This document shows positions 13,189-26,000 of a DNA stretch of 64,000 bases, piece by piece. The position numbers and the translations under genes are program-made. A model generated the notes under the pieces. The model had not been told where the DNA came from. It saw nothing but the letters and a program-made list of their open reading frames with translations, and did not search any database. This DNA comes from Hedera helix (lineage: Eukaryota; Streptophyta; Magnoliopsida; Apiales; Araliaceae). The DNA lies in contig OX359286.1 in assembly GCA_947179155.2 (NCBI GenBank), positions 39,074,664-39,138,663 on the forward strand, in the 5' to 3' direction. Positions within the stretch are counted from its first letter, which is position 1. Each line of letters begins with the position of its first letter.

Positions 13189-13884
13189 TTAGATTAAGAA
13201 ACTAATAGTACGTCAAATTTAGGAATATCTATTGATGGCTATTTGGTCCCCTAGTATGACTCGTTTTTATTAAAATAAAAGTTGAGGGTTCGATTCTTAT
13301 TATTAATAAACAGGTCCAAAAAATAACAGTACGTGATAAAAAATTATTCACTCTCCTACCTAGACTCTTTTTTAGGTTATAATAAATTAGAACATTTAAA
13401 AAAAAAATTAGAAACATCTAGGCCCAGAGAATAAAGAAAAATCAAGCTTTTACAACACTAAGATCTTGTTATCGGATTCCATTCCACCCTTTTAGTTTGG
13501 TCAATTTACAGCTTTGTGCACCAGACATATTGACATCAGTTAAGCACCAATTTTGCATTATAACGTGCATGGAGCCAACAGGGCTTAAACACGTGGAAAA
13601 TTTCCATGTGTTGATAACTTTTTGAAAAATTCTAAATTTACTTAAAAAAATTACCCGCTAATTTTACCCGTAGAAAAGACGAAAGAATATGACTCTACTT
13701 TTTTTGTATTTTACAAATAAGATGTGACCATATTCTTTTTTCTTTTATGCAGACAAGATTTGTGAATAAGTGTAAAAATACCCTAACTTTAAACCATTTG
13801 TTGAAGAAAGGGAAAAAAAAAATCATAATAGATAACTAGACAAATTTTGTTAATTTTAGGGTTGGATATATTTTGCATTGTAGA

Positions 13885-14200
13885 GTTTATCCTTATTTTA
13901 TATGTTGCATCCCACACTTTGTATCTCATATTTTTAGTGCACTAACATATAATATTTTTTGACAAAAAAATTATTAACTGAGTTGACAGATTTAGGTTAT
14001 TTTGACTCACGTGTTGTCTTTTTAAAAGTAAAATAGTCTCATTAATAAAATTATCACCCCTAAAAAGACAGCACTAGGTCAAAATAACTTAAATCTATCA
14101 GCACAATAAATGATTTTTTAGCTGAAGATTGTTATATGTTGGTGCATTGAAAGAGTGAAATATAAAGTGTAAAATGAGAGTAAACTGAAAAATGTGAAGT
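13885..14200. mobile_element. Foldback MITE with arms of about 140 bp
   Basis: Two arms (about 13885-14035 and 14050-14200) are imperfect inverted copies. For example, GTGCACTAACATATAA on the left matches the opposite strand of TTATATGTTGGTGCAT on the right. CAGATTTAGGTTATTTTGAC likewise matches the opposite strand of GTCAAAATAACTTAAATCTA. A transcript would fold into a long hairpin. The exact termini and duplication were not resolved. Confidence 0.65.
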
Positions 14201-14554
14201 ACATTTGACTTTTAATTTTATCTAGATAAAGTTTTAATTAAGTACTGTACAATTCATTAATGCATAAAAGGTTGTAATGTACTACTACACTAACCAATGT
14301 TTATTCTAAATAAACGAGAGAGAAATTGTTTAGTTACCTATTATTTTCCGAAAAGAGAAAATTAAGGACGTGTTTTGTCAAATATGGTGTAATATCATAT
14401 CAAACATAGCGTGGGGAAGAGAAATGGTGCATTTGTAGAACTAAATTTGACAAATTAAGAGCTCTCAAAGAGTTTTGCCCTCTCAATTAAAAGCTTTTGT
14501 ATTCCATATTTGGCATAGTATTAAAAAGATGTACATATATATACATATATATAT

Positions 14555-15323
14555 GGGGAATGATCCATAGCAAACGTTTGCTATGGATACTATTCCAGCA
14601 AATGCATCTTCAACCGTTGAAATAATGATTTTAATGGATAAGATGGAGTCTCACCCGCTATCTAAGATAACGGGTAGGAAAAAAAAAAAAATCTCAGTCC
14701 ACCCGTCATTTTAGTTGACGGGTGGAGTTTTGTTTTTTGTTTTTTTTTTTTTTTTAATCTAAGTTTAACAAAATCAAAAAAAAAAATTCTGACGGGTGGA
14801 GTGTTGAGTTTTTTTTTTTTTTTTGTTAAAGTTATACTAAAAAAAAAAAAAAATACTAAACACTCCACCCGTCAACTAAGATGACGGATGGGAATTTTTT
14901 TTTTTTTTGATAAACTTATATTAAAAAAAAAAAAAAAAACTAAACACTCCACCCGTCAACTAAGATAACGGGTGGAAATTATTTTTTTTTGTTGTTAAAC
15001 TTATATTTAAAAAAAAAAAAAAAAAAAAAAAAAACTCAACACTCCACCCGTCAACTAAGATGACGGGTGGGAATTTTTTTTGTTTTGTTAAACTTATATT
15101 AAAAAAAAAAAAAAAAAAAACTAAACACTCCACCCATCAACTAAGATGACGGGTGGGAATTATTTTTTTTTTGCTAAACTTATATTAAAAAAAAAAAAAC
15201 ACTCCACCCGTCAACTAAGATGACGGGTGGGAATTTTTTTTTGTTGTTAAAATCATTATTTCAACGGTTGAAGATGCATTTGCTAAAATAGTGTCCATAG
15301 CAAACGCTTGCTATGGATCATTT

Positions 15324-15326
<3 letters not shown>
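14555..15326. mobile_element. Long-TIR foldback/Mutator-like MITE with palindromic ends
   Basis: Inverted ends of about 80 bp start GGGGAATGATCC and finish GGATCATTTCCC. Each end contains its own palindrome made of ATCCATAGCAAAC followed by its reverse complement (perfect 26 bp at 14563-14588, one mismatch at the right end). The interior is a ladder of about seven units of 75-95 bp. Each unit pairs CCACCCGTCA with TGACGGGTGG across a short gap and is separated from the next by long T and A tracts. The flanks are TATATATAT on both sides, which could be a 9-bp duplication but lies in a (TA)n setting. There is no transposase. Confidence 0.8.
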
Positions 15327-15365
<39 letters not shown>

Positions 15366-15372
15366 ATATATA
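15327..15372. repeat. (TA)n microsatellite
   Basis: An alternating TA run broken by short GTATG interruptions, directly abutting the right end of the foldback element. Confidence 0.9.
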
Positions 15373-17219
15373 ACGTGCATAATTTTGGCTCACCTTCAAT
15401 GGAATTGAAAGAAACATTTTGTGGTGGGAGTTGTTTGGCTTTAATTCAGATATTCTGTTTTATTAATTTAGGGGAAAGGAGAAAGCTAAAAGAGGGGCAT
15501 TTGTCACTTCCTGTTTGCTACGAGTAGAGAGTAGGGGAAGTACTAGGACCAATTTTTTTTTGGTTGGTGTACGTTTATACTTAAAGAACCCTACTTCTTC
15601 ATTCTTAATTATGGAAAGCGGAGGAGGGATTGAAAGATAAGGGAGACAAACTTTAAAAAGTGTGTCTTTCCTTGTTTGATTGAGCATGATAGAAACACCA
15701 AGGTCCTATGGAGATTCTATTTTTCACAATTTCAATATTTATTCATGTCCTTTGCCTAGACAAAGGTATATACAATATATGTCATACAACTCTCTCAGTT
15801 CTACTAGTTGCCATGTAATGTTTTCATGAAACCCTGCTAGGAGCTGAAAGATAATTTCATTTTTTTAATATTGAAGACAAGTAATTCTTAAATTTTTATT
15901 ATTATTAAAAATAAGAAGTTATTCATTTAACAATCACAATATAACAATAAAATTATAATGACATATTTGAGACATGATAATATTTTTTATTGCTAACAAT
16001 AAATTAAAGTACATAAAAAAAAATTGTAAAACAAAAATTGACATGGAGAGTAATATGTAACATCTCCAAATGGTTGCTTGAGCTTACTTTTTGCACCTAC
16101 ACGTTTAAGAGATTAAATTTGGTGGATGGGAGTAAATGGACATTCCATCCATTTTTCTTAACCCTCCAATTTTCCAACCTTCCTCTATCCAACGTATTAC
16201 TAATAAATCTTCTAAAATTTTGATTTCTAAAAAAATATCTGAAAATAGTGATATTAATACATGGAAGTCTTTGCAAAAGAACCCCATTAAAATTGTTTTG
16301 GTTTTTTCTTAATTATAAAGTAAAATAAAAATAAAATTTTTTTTTTTTTTTTTTCATATATCTAAACAAGGGTCAAAGGATATATCATCTAATTGGATAA
16401 TAAATGCCATTGATAAGACGATTACAGTAATCAAGGTTAAAAGAATATAGAGCAACTGCAGTCTTTTATTTTTATTTATATATTTTTAAACATTATCTAT
16501 GAGTTGAGAAAAAAAAATACAGATTCAGAATTCCACGAGGCAAAACTTTAGTGTGAGGCATGTAACTAGAGAGAAAAGAGGTAAATTACTAGGCCTAATA
16601 TGTAGAAAAATCATATATGCAAGCAAGATTTGAAACAATCCAAGTATAAAGACCAGTTGTACTTATTCAACACTACAGTGCTCTTGATAGATCGATCACC
16701 AACCCAAGTACTAAAGCATTTAAAGCTCAAAATTAAACAAACAAGAAAAAAATTGAAGTGAAAATAAAAATTCAAGATCAAAATATCTTAATAATTACTA
16801 ACATATTTGGTAGTACATGCGTTAGATATGAGATGAGGATATTTGGGTAATTGCACCAACAACCGTGGGGAGACATACATGTCTGGGAACTTGTTGCAGG
16901 AAGACTAAGTGGGGAAAATCCAAGACCACCCCCATCCTCGATCATGTGCGACTCCACCCAACTTCAGACCAAACCCTAAAACCGCTGCTGCTTTTATTTT
17001 CACTACCTTGAAAATGCTTTTCAGAAAAACAGCATTAATCAAATCAAATTTTACTAGTTGGGTTATTAGAAGCCCTAACAAAAGATTTATAAAAAGAATG
17101 AAGGAACTGAAAACGGGTTCACTAAATTTATTCTGCTTTTAAACCCTAGCAGACTCGATAACTCAAAAACATTATCAGAAATATCAAATAAAGAACTTAT
17201 TTTTCATAAATAAAAATAT
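15373..17219. other. AT-rich intergenic DNA, no gene recognised
   Basis: Short frames exist (for example 15463-15687 minus and 16909-17142 plus), but none matches a protein family I know or shows plausible exon structure. The segment 16900-17140 is slightly richer in C and G and may be part of an unrecognised transcript or repeat. Confidence 0.45.
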
Positions 17220-17560
17220 TGACGCCACTAGGTTTTTAGGTTGGACTGACTGATAGAAGTCAAAAGATAAAATTACCACTAAACACCACATGCGAATAGG
17301 AACGGAAGGATTGAAATATCAGAGTCAGTCTATGAACTTAGCCGGGATACTACGCTAGAAGAATTAGCATCTGAAATAAAATAAGGGAGTCGCATGGTGT
17401 GTAATCGGGGTCCGAATCGCAGTTAACTAATCCCAATAGCGGCAAAAACTCTCGATTCGGTCACGTACCGAGCAGTCGGGCAACCCTCCAGTAACCCAGG
17501 ATGACCCCTTCCACGCTTCTTTCGTTGTATATCCCCTCCACGGTTGTATTGATTTGATGG
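17220..17560. other. GC-balanced, unidentified segment beside MIR319
   Basis: Composition changes abruptly from AT-rich to roughly balanced, with phrases such as GGGAGTCGCATGG, CCGAATCGCAG and CTCGATTCGGTCACG. On the minus strand a GACTCCC-type motif recalls LTR sequences of large Tat/Ogre elements, but the match is not good enough to name it. No frame is long enough to be coding. It may be a retroelement remnant or the 3' part of the MIR319 primary transcript. Confidence 0.3.
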
Positions 17561-17756
17561 CGAGGCTGTTAAATTGCAAATAACCAATTAACCCTTCAAG
17601 TAATCAGACCTAAAAAAAACATACACTGCTGGAATAACAAACACACACAGAGACACACATATATGTACATATTGTGTGCACATTCTTCTTACTTTACTCA
17701 TAATTAATCAACACAAATAAATCTATGTATTTATAAATAGGCATGATAAAATATGA

Positions 17757-17945
17757 AGTAAGATCAGGGAGCTCCCTTCAGTCCAAGTGCAGGAAACTTA
17801 AGATTCAATCTGCCTCCCGCATCATTCACTCAGTTACCCATTATATATATAATAAAGAGTATTTGTTTGAATGAGTCGGCAGCTAATTGAACCCTACATG
17901 CCACCCATGAGTGGACTGAAGAAAGCTCTCTCTCTCTCCCTCTCC
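17757..17945 (-). ncRNA. MIR319: MIR319 microRNA precursor
   Basis: Read on the minus strand, this is a hairpin of about 190 nt. The 3' arm holds mature miR319 at 17766-17786 (21 nt, beginning TTGGACTGAAGGG and ending AGCTCCCT), identical to the conserved plant sequence. The 5' arm at 17909-17930 is its partner (GAGAGCTTTCTTCAGTCCAC). The loop-side sequence also keeps blocks shared with other MIR319 genes: CAATTAGCTGCCGACTCATT on one side and GAGTGAATGATGCGG on the other. In plants miR319 directs cleavage of TCP4-class mRNAs, controlling leaf growth, and can target some MYB transcripts. The unusually long MIR159/319 foldback, processed from the loop, is visible here. Family assignment is firm; the transcript ends are inferred. 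Confidence 0.96.
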
Positions 17946-18090
17946 TTCATTATTTTATTTCATAACTAATTAATTACTAAAATACAAATTAAAGCAACAT
18001 ATAAACAATGAAAACAACACTAGCACTTCATAAGCTGCCTGCTCAATACATAGCAAAAGATCCACTTAGTTCCGAAATCAAGTTGAGAAA

Positions 18091-18136
<46 letters not shown>

Positions 18137-18151
18137 ATATATATATATATC
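18091..18151. repeat. Compound microsatellite (CT)n(ATCT)n(AT)n
   Basis: Three adjoining simple repeats. They lie upstream of MIR319 on its transcribed strand, where they would read as AT, AGAT and AG repeats, probably inside the primary transcript leader. Confidence 0.95.
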
Positions 18152-18387
18152 ATCTCAAAAAGAATTTGAAGGAGAAATTAGGGTGAAGAAAGAAGGGTGC
18201 ATAAAGTTGGGAGCTAGGAAAAAGAAAAAGACTGAAAGAAGGCTGAATAAGAAGAGAGAGAGCTAGCTAGGTAGAGGCTTAAATGAAATATTGGAGGAGT
18301 AAAGTTTCTGCTTATTCCAGTAGTAGTGTGTCACTAGCTCACAACCAAAGAAACTCCAATGGGATTTAAAAGCTGTGGAAGAGTGGC

Positions 18388-18395
18388 ATTATATA
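18388..18395 (-). promoter_or_regulatory. Candidate TATA box for the MIR319 transcript
   Basis: On the minus strand the sequence reads GCTATATAATGCC, a good plant TATA element about 440 bp upstream of the hairpin. Initiation would fall near 18360. This is inferred from the motif and spacing only; the (AT)n tract at 18137-18150 is an alternative. Confidence 0.4.
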
Positions 18396-18866
18396 GCTAA
18401 GAGAAAGGCAATAGTAGTGATTTGACATTAACATTTATTTATTTATTTATTATGCTAAATAGTTGTTCTAATTTATTAAGTAGGAGTATATATATATATA
18501 ACAATAACAATGCGTACGAAAGGAAATTATTCATATTCTTCCTTTTATTTGCTTTCCTTTTGAACACACTAACCCCCAATTTTATTGCATTCTGGAAAGA
18601 GCCCATTGATCACTTTGCATATGCTGCTTTTAGCTGACTTTTTAATACTTAATTCATAAAAACTCCCATATACTGATAAACATGAACTGCATAATGTCAA
18701 TTAACCACTAAATAGATACAATATATAATTAACATGAGCTAAGGCAAATTAATCCACAAGGTCGTAGGAACAAATCATAACAACTCCTAAAAATGAGGAG
18801 GTTATCCTTATCTTTTCAATTAAAAAAAGAAGTAAAAGTAATTAATAAATTTGTTATATATATATA

Positions 18867-19033
18867 TAGGGGTGGAGTTAAGAATTTCGTTTAAACTGGA
18901 CTGAGAAGTACACTTGAACAAATGGACTGGGCTGACCAAGAGTATTTTAACTTATTTACATATAATTATATAATATATTTAGAAGAAAAAAAATTTGAGG
19001 CCGGACTAAAGTCTACTAAAAGCTCCGCCCCTA
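18867..19033. mobile_element. 167-bp MITE with TAGGGGTGGAG ends
   Basis: The left end TAGGGGTGGAG is matched by CTCCGCCCCTA at the right (10 of 11 as inverted repeats). Both sides are (TA)n, so the target duplication cannot be read. There is no coding content. Confidence 0.65.
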
Positions 19034-19924
19034 TTAATATATATATATATATTAACTATCTTCTGTTCTATTAAATTATATAGTAAGAACAGATCAAACT
19101 ATTAACTAATCTTGTTTGATTTAATTTTCACCCCAAATCAAAAGTATATTCATTATTCTAAACATACCCTAAATTATTCTTGACAAGGAAAGGGAAAAAA
19201 ACCTAGAATATAAGTTTTCAGATAGGTTTCCAAGTAGGATGGTGAGCACTCTTTTTCAACAGGTATAACCCTAATTAGACAATTCCAAGTAGCTAGCTAG
19301 TAGCTAGGTAGCTCTAGGCTCTATAGCCTTTCTGTGTGAACGTATGAAATATTTTATACTCCTGCTTCTCCAACCTAGACGTAATACTTTATACTCCCAC
19401 TTTCACTGCTTTAATCTGATAACATGCAATATTCTAAGAGCTTGCTTATATTAGTAATAATATCTTCATCCAGGAGAAGCTAATAATAATGTCTTAAATT
19501 AATGACTCTTCCACACAGTAGTGATTGTACAGTATGCCCTAAAAATAATAGAACAGTTCAACATTTTGATAAAAGACAATAACTAAAGTACAGACCATAA
19601 CCCTTTATATGTATATCATAAAGTATATACTTGGCAGATCAAAGTACAGATTATATCCTTATATATCTCCTCAGACTTGGCAAATTATGTATATACTAAT
19701 ATACACTATAACAGGACCATTAGCATATATACTAGCTACGACTCCGGTATTAGATATGAATGATAACAAGTTTGTTCAAAGTTCATGAGATTCGTAGTCT
19801 TACATCGAATAAATTAGACTTGAAAATCAATTATATATATTTAAGTTTCTTTATTTGTTATTAATTTATTTTAACTTAGGTGTTTCAACATATAATATCA
19901 AAGTAAGCTTATTTTTTTATGTGA
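19034..19924. other. AT-rich spacer, no gene recognised
   Basis: Low-complexity AT-rich DNA. The last 130 bases share motifs (for example AATAAATTAGACTTG) with the sequence just beyond the solo LTR (AATAAATTAGATG near 22750). The solo LTR may therefore sit inside an older repeat. Confidence 0.4.
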
Positions 19925-22639
19925 TGTAATATCCCATATTTTCTTTAAAATAATTAAATATTGATTTAATTTATTTTTTTTAAAAGCATAATTGAATTTA
20001 AAAAGTAAGTTCCTAATTTATTTCTTCCTTATTTATATTGAAAAGTTAAATTGTTTTTTTGTAGATAATTAATTAATTGAATTAATTAAAACTAGAGAGT
20101 CCAACAGAATTTTCGTAATTCATATATTGTTTTCTAGTTGAATTTAAAGAGTGTTAGATGTAACTTTAATCCTATTTTAATTTGGTTAGTTTAATTCTCG
20201 CGTAGAATCCTTATTTATTATGCAATTCCTTAGAAAAATTATAATTAATTCATCCGATGTTAAAATTGAGTAAATCCAAAGCTTTTTTCTTCAGTTTTTC
20301 CTCCTCTTTGATGATAGAGAGAGAGAAATTATTTGACACTATTTTCATATCCTAAATTGATGAAAATCACAACTTGTCTTGATTCTCGTAACTATTTTTG
20401 GTCCTAATTTTAAACTTTCGTAACTCGGTCATATTGACTCTGAATTGAGTGATTCTTGAGCTAATTTTATGCGTCTTTTCGAGAGCTATAATTTTGTTGA
20501 AGACATGAAGAGATTTTGAAGATCCAAAATTTAGATTCTTTACTACTGTGCATTTAAGAAAGATGAACAAGGAAGGTAAATATTATTTTATATTTTGATT
20601 TTGAATTTAGTTATGGGGGTTTTAAATTAGAGATTATTTTTAAATAAATTATAGACATGAAATAAGATAACATGATAATCTGAAAGAGAAGATAAATCTA
20701 TATAAAGGAATATAATTAGATTGAATATAAAAGTTAAAATTTAAAAATCTGTTTCTATATATTTAGGGTCTATTGCGTGAGTTATATTTCATAATTCGAG
20801 CATTGTACTGTTATAAATTTTGGATATATTATACATATATAAGTTGAGAATACTTTTACCAATTTTGAACTTTTAAAAATTAATGTATGATTTGTTATGA
20901 ATTTTAAGAAAAGGCTAATCTAGAATTTTTATAGCAGATTTTTCAGCAGTGAATCTTAATATTTAAAAATGTATAACTTAACGATTTTAAATCCGATTTA
21001 AGTAACTCTTGAGGCTAAATTAGAGTATTTGAAGTATATTTTCTGTTAAAATTATTATTTTGAAAAATAGCTATGAAATCAGACTGATATGAGCGATACA
21101 GTGGTCTGAAGTCTTAAGAATAGTTTATCGTGTTGGGGCTTTTAGATTTCTTAACTTTTGTTATTAATTTTATGCTGTGGAGGTATTAATAATGATCTAA
21201 GAAGAATAATTAAACGTACCTAGAATAATTTAAAAAGTGTTTCAGAATTAGTAGGTGGAATTGTATACTTAAGTTAGAGTGAATATGTTTAGGTGGTGAA
21301 TAATATTTCGTATTGGAGAGCATTGGCGTTCGAGGTTAAGATTTTGTAAAGTGTGCTATAAGTGAATTTAGCTATCAGGTACGGATTCCGTATTTCGCTC
21401 TTTCGATTATTGTTGTATTTTGTATATCTCGTGATTTAATTTATCGTCATTTGCAACCTTTTTCTCATATATCCATTGGCACTCTTGAAATTCTAGTTTG
21501 TAATTTGAACATTTTTCTTTTTAGTGTAATTCGTAAAGATTTCGTACTTTTTCAGTGATACTCTCGTTATGCTAATTTATTTATTGGCTAATCGTTCAAA
21601 ATTTGTTATTCGTTTAATTATTTTGTTTTTTAGTCGAATTCTTATTTTCCTTCGCTTTGATTTAGATATTTTGTACTTTGTTTATTGATTGTGGTTATAT
21701 TTTCTATATCAGTTATGTTATATTTCATTATTAGAAAAACTATGTTTTTGAGACCTTATTCATTTGTATCTTTCTTTGTATATTTTCGTTCATATTTGGG
21801 AGTTATTTTGATCGTTGGTATCTTGTGATAGTTAAGTATGTTCGTATTTGAAATAATTCGATATCATTTAAAGATGGTCATGTAAGCCTTATGATGTGAA
21901 CCGTTTTGACTTACATGTTGTAGTTTGAACATAAGGGAATACTTGAGCTAACCACCTATGGGGGCACCACAGACACATGTCCTTTTGACACCGAGACATG
22001 ACACTTTTTATGGCGGTATGATTAGTCCACGACGTATTCGTTTGTATGCTCTGGGTGTGAATTTTGACCATTTGATATATTTGTTCAAGATACATATGAG
22101 TTGACCCAATATTTGATTTGATTTGATTTGATTTGTTTGGTAGACTAATGATGAAAGTGATGTGCATACTATCCGGTTTGATTCACATACATCATGGTAT
22201 CAATGTATTTTGTTAGCCTTTGACTATTTGTATTTGAACTCAATATGAAATTGTCACATTATCAATATTTGATTCAGCCTTCTATTTGGTATCGTTAATT
22301 CTATTGATTTAATTATACTCTTACTCTGAGTTTAGAGATTTTGGTTACTATTGGTATTTGTATTTAAGATTCATTCATATTCATTTCAGTTAGTTCTAAA
22401 GTTTAATTTTGCTTATTTTGTAAATCAAGGTTCGTGTGAAAAGAGTTACCTTTGACTATCTAGATTTATTTGATTGTAAGTTTTGATTAAGTTTGTAAAT
22501 TTTGAAAAATTTTATTTTATTTATTTATGAATTTTAGACTATTAAATAGTTAAATTTATTATTATTCTATTTATTTATTTTAAAATTTGTTATTTTTTGA
22601 AAATGACATTTTTTTTCTTATTTAGGAAGGGGTGTTACA
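19925..22639 (+). mobile_element. Solo LTR of a Ty3/gypsy (Tekay/Del-like) retrotransposon, 2.7 kb
   Basis: The segment begins TGTAATATCCCATATTTTC and ends GGAAGGGGTGTTACA, the TG...CA termini characteristic of long Tekay/Del-type LTRs. The internal block CTATCAGGTACGGATTCCG is typical of such LTRs. It is flanked by TGTGA (19920-19924) and TGCGA (22640-22644), a 5-bp duplication with one change. No primer binding site, polypurine tract or coding region accompanies it, as expected for a solo LTR left by recombination between two LTRs. Confidence 0.75.
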
Positions 22640-22878
22640 TGCGATGTGACTCATATGGAACGTAATAAGAGTTCACAATCCACGTTACCCATATACGTTA
22701 TTTATTATCTACGTGAGAGGAGGCGTATTGAGATTCAGTCGCATATTAAATAAATTAGATGTAAAAACTCATTATATACGTTTGAGTGATCTAGCTCTTT
22801 AATATGATTCAACCATTCAAAATGGCATTGGCTGCTTTTACACCACTATTAAATTTGACCGTGTGAATAAATTAAGAA

Positions 22879-23048
22879 TAAGTCTAAATACATAAATTTT
22901 GGGACACAAATTTAAATACAAATTTTATTTTTATCATTAAAAAGTAGGGTCTGACGCAAAAATCAGTGTCAAATCTCACTTTTTAATGGTGTAAATGAAG
23001 TTTGTATTTGAATTTATATTCTAAAATTGTATATGTATATTTGTCCAT
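22879..23048. mobile_element. 170-bp foldback MITE
   Basis: Two arms of about 80 bp are imperfect inverted copies that meet near 22965. For example, CATTAAAAAGTAGGGTCTGAC on the left pairs with GTGTCAAATCTCACTTTTTAATG on the right. The transcript would be an almost continuous hairpin. The termini were not resolved to the base. Confidence 0.65.
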
Positions 23049-23053
23049 AAATT

Positions 23054-26000
23054 AAACACCCTGTACAACTTTGAAACATTTAAAATTATGAACATCTTTT
23101 TGGTGGAATAATCCTAGGCTGTTGCATGTTGTTAAATATTTTGCCAGCATATAGTTGCATAAGGCTGACTTTTACAGGCTTGTTTTGTCTATGCCAATCG
23201 AAGGCTATAAGACGGATATATGGAGTACAGTTTCCAAGCTATGAGTTATACTACTTGTTTATGTGCCATTTAGGTAAATTAGTAAGTCCACACACTCCCA
23301 GCCTTGCGTCTCAAAACTTTCATCTTGTTTCATGTAGCAACAATGTAAAACCTCAATCAGCAATATCAGCTAACTGTTCATTTGAATGGGTCTTCTGGAC
23401 TACTCCAATAAAAAGATCGAAGGGCAACCTTAGATGCACTCCATAAGTATAATTTTACACTTGTTTAGTACATTTTGGGGTGAGTTTGTTCACACAAAAA
23501 AGTATAAGATTAATATTACCTTTTAAATTTTAATTTGACACAATTTAATTTAAAATTAACATAACTCATTTGAATCTTGAAAAAAATAACTATTGTGATA
23601 ACTAGTTACTATTGTGATAACTAGTTTTACTTTTCCAATACTTAAGTTATTGTACGACATTAATATACTCCATTCATTATATAAAAAGAATCAGTCTTGG
23701 AATAAAAATATATATTTAAAATTTATAAATATCACAAATAAAACTATTTTTATATTTTTATAGGACGAAAAGAGGGAAAAAGGATGTAATAAAGCTACAA
23801 GTTCAAAAAAAAAAGTCTTAATTCCCCTTGAGAGAGTAATTAATGTAAAATTGTCCCTCTAATTTATTCACATATTACAATTGACTCGATGAGTTTTAGG
23901 TATTAATTGAAACTATCCTTTAATGTACAAATAATAGCATAAATATAACACGGGACCTAAACACATGATCATATAATTTTGTATTTTAGTCTAATAAAAA
24001 ATTAAAAGAGGAAAACAATTGGAGTGGGTAATAAATCGAAATGGTAGATCCAAAAGGCTTCTGAGAAGGGGAAGAGACGACATAATTAGATTCTTTGTTT
24101 AGGGCACCACAAAATAAAAGATTCTTTGTTTTGGTGACACACAAATAAAAGACACTAGGGAGCTACCTACTGAAAACACCGTCTTGTCAACCTAAAAAGC
24201 CAGGCCGCTAACATCAAAATGGTAGTGGTACTCCTCCATTCTCACTCACACTTACCATGCACCTTTACCTTACTATTGCTAATTACTGCTACTCAATATA
24301 ATTATACCCCTCCTCCTCCTCCTTACTATTCCTATATATGTACTATATCCAATCACCACTCTTTTGTTTCCTTTCACTGATCCATCAATCCATCTATCCC
24401 TTTTTTCTGATAAACTATGATAACACCCACGAGTCTTGATTCAGATCATTAGCGATGAGAGAGTAATTGGATGTAAATGCTTCATTGCAACTTGCTTCGT
24501 TAATTAGTTCCATTCTTGAATCATTTAATTGTGTATATCTTATATTCTTTCAATTATATTTCTCATTTAATTTTAATTTTATGAGATTGATTGTGTCTAA
24601 TATTCGATCTTAAATTTAACATATATATAATATTATTTTTTATACATATCAATAAAAAGTTTAGGAAAGTATATGATATTTACAACATAGAAATTCTGAT
24701 AATTTTAATTCTGAAAATATATGATATATGGTGTATAATTTTTAATTCACATCTTACAATATGAGCCCTCAAAGTTTAATGGAAGATGGCTCGGAAAGAA
24801 GTAATTGGTTCAACTGCTCTAACAAATATAAAGTAAATAAAAAACAGACAATAGTATGAATGTTTCAAATCTCTGTCCCCATTTGAACGGCTTAGTTTCA
24901 CCCTTTGATATGTCCATTATATTGTATTATAATGTTGATGTGTACGTCTCTTTCATCCGACATACAAAAAAAAGTTTTATTTATAAATATTGATGATATA
25001 TTTTTTTTAAAATTTGCTCTTAAAATAATAAAATATTATTATTATGATTATAATTATAATGTGATAATAAAATTAAAAATATTATGTTGTTTTATTTAGA
25101 ACAAATATGGGACATCTCTCGTCCCCGACTTCATGATATTTTGTCAAATTTTATATACTTCTTTCAAGTATTAAGCATACACACTGCTGAATTTATAATG
25201 AGCTTCTGATTTCCTTGTTGAGCATAGATATTTTTAATTAGCCCAGCAAGCTGAGATGATATATTTTTTCATTAAAAATTTTAAAAATAAGAAAAATAAA
25301 TAAATTGAACTCCTATTTTAGACATAATTAACGTTGTCAGGAAACAAAAGAAACCAAAACATAAAAATAGAAAATAACACATGTGAAAAGTTTATACATT
25401 AACCACAACTTAAGTATAAATACGTGTGTGTGTATAATCATGTATATATTTTATAATATACAAAAAAATTATATAATGTATCAAAAAAAATACCGAATCT
25501 TGAATAATTAATTCGATATTGACTAAGTCTTAATTCGGTATTAACTTATAACTAATCAAAATGACTTAATAAAATTATTAAATAAAATCTCTTAATATCT
25601 TATTATATATAATTATTGATAGATAACGTGCTCCCTTAATTTTAAAATGTAATATAAATATTTGATTTTGTGTAGAGTTAAGTCAAAATGTTTTAAAATC
25701 CTATTTATTTAATTTTATCATTATAATTATAATTATTTTAAAAATATTATAAATTATTAAATTTATTATTTTTTAAATTTAAAAATTATATTTTTTTTTA
25801 TTCATAATATCTCAAATTAATTTTTAAAACTCAAATATATTTTAGAAAGGAATAATATAAAATTAGAGATACCCCCATCATAAACGGGCGAAATAAGAAA
25901 GATGAGATTTTTCGCAGACAACGTCAGCACTTGCAGTTGCAGCAGAGGAAACAAGTACCAATGCAAATCAATTGAGCGAAGGTGGGAGAGAAACAAATAT

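Noticed and set aside
24300..24480. Possible gene start with TATA-like CCTATATATGTAC
   Set aside because: No coding exon, known microRNA sequence or hairpin could be recognised downstream.
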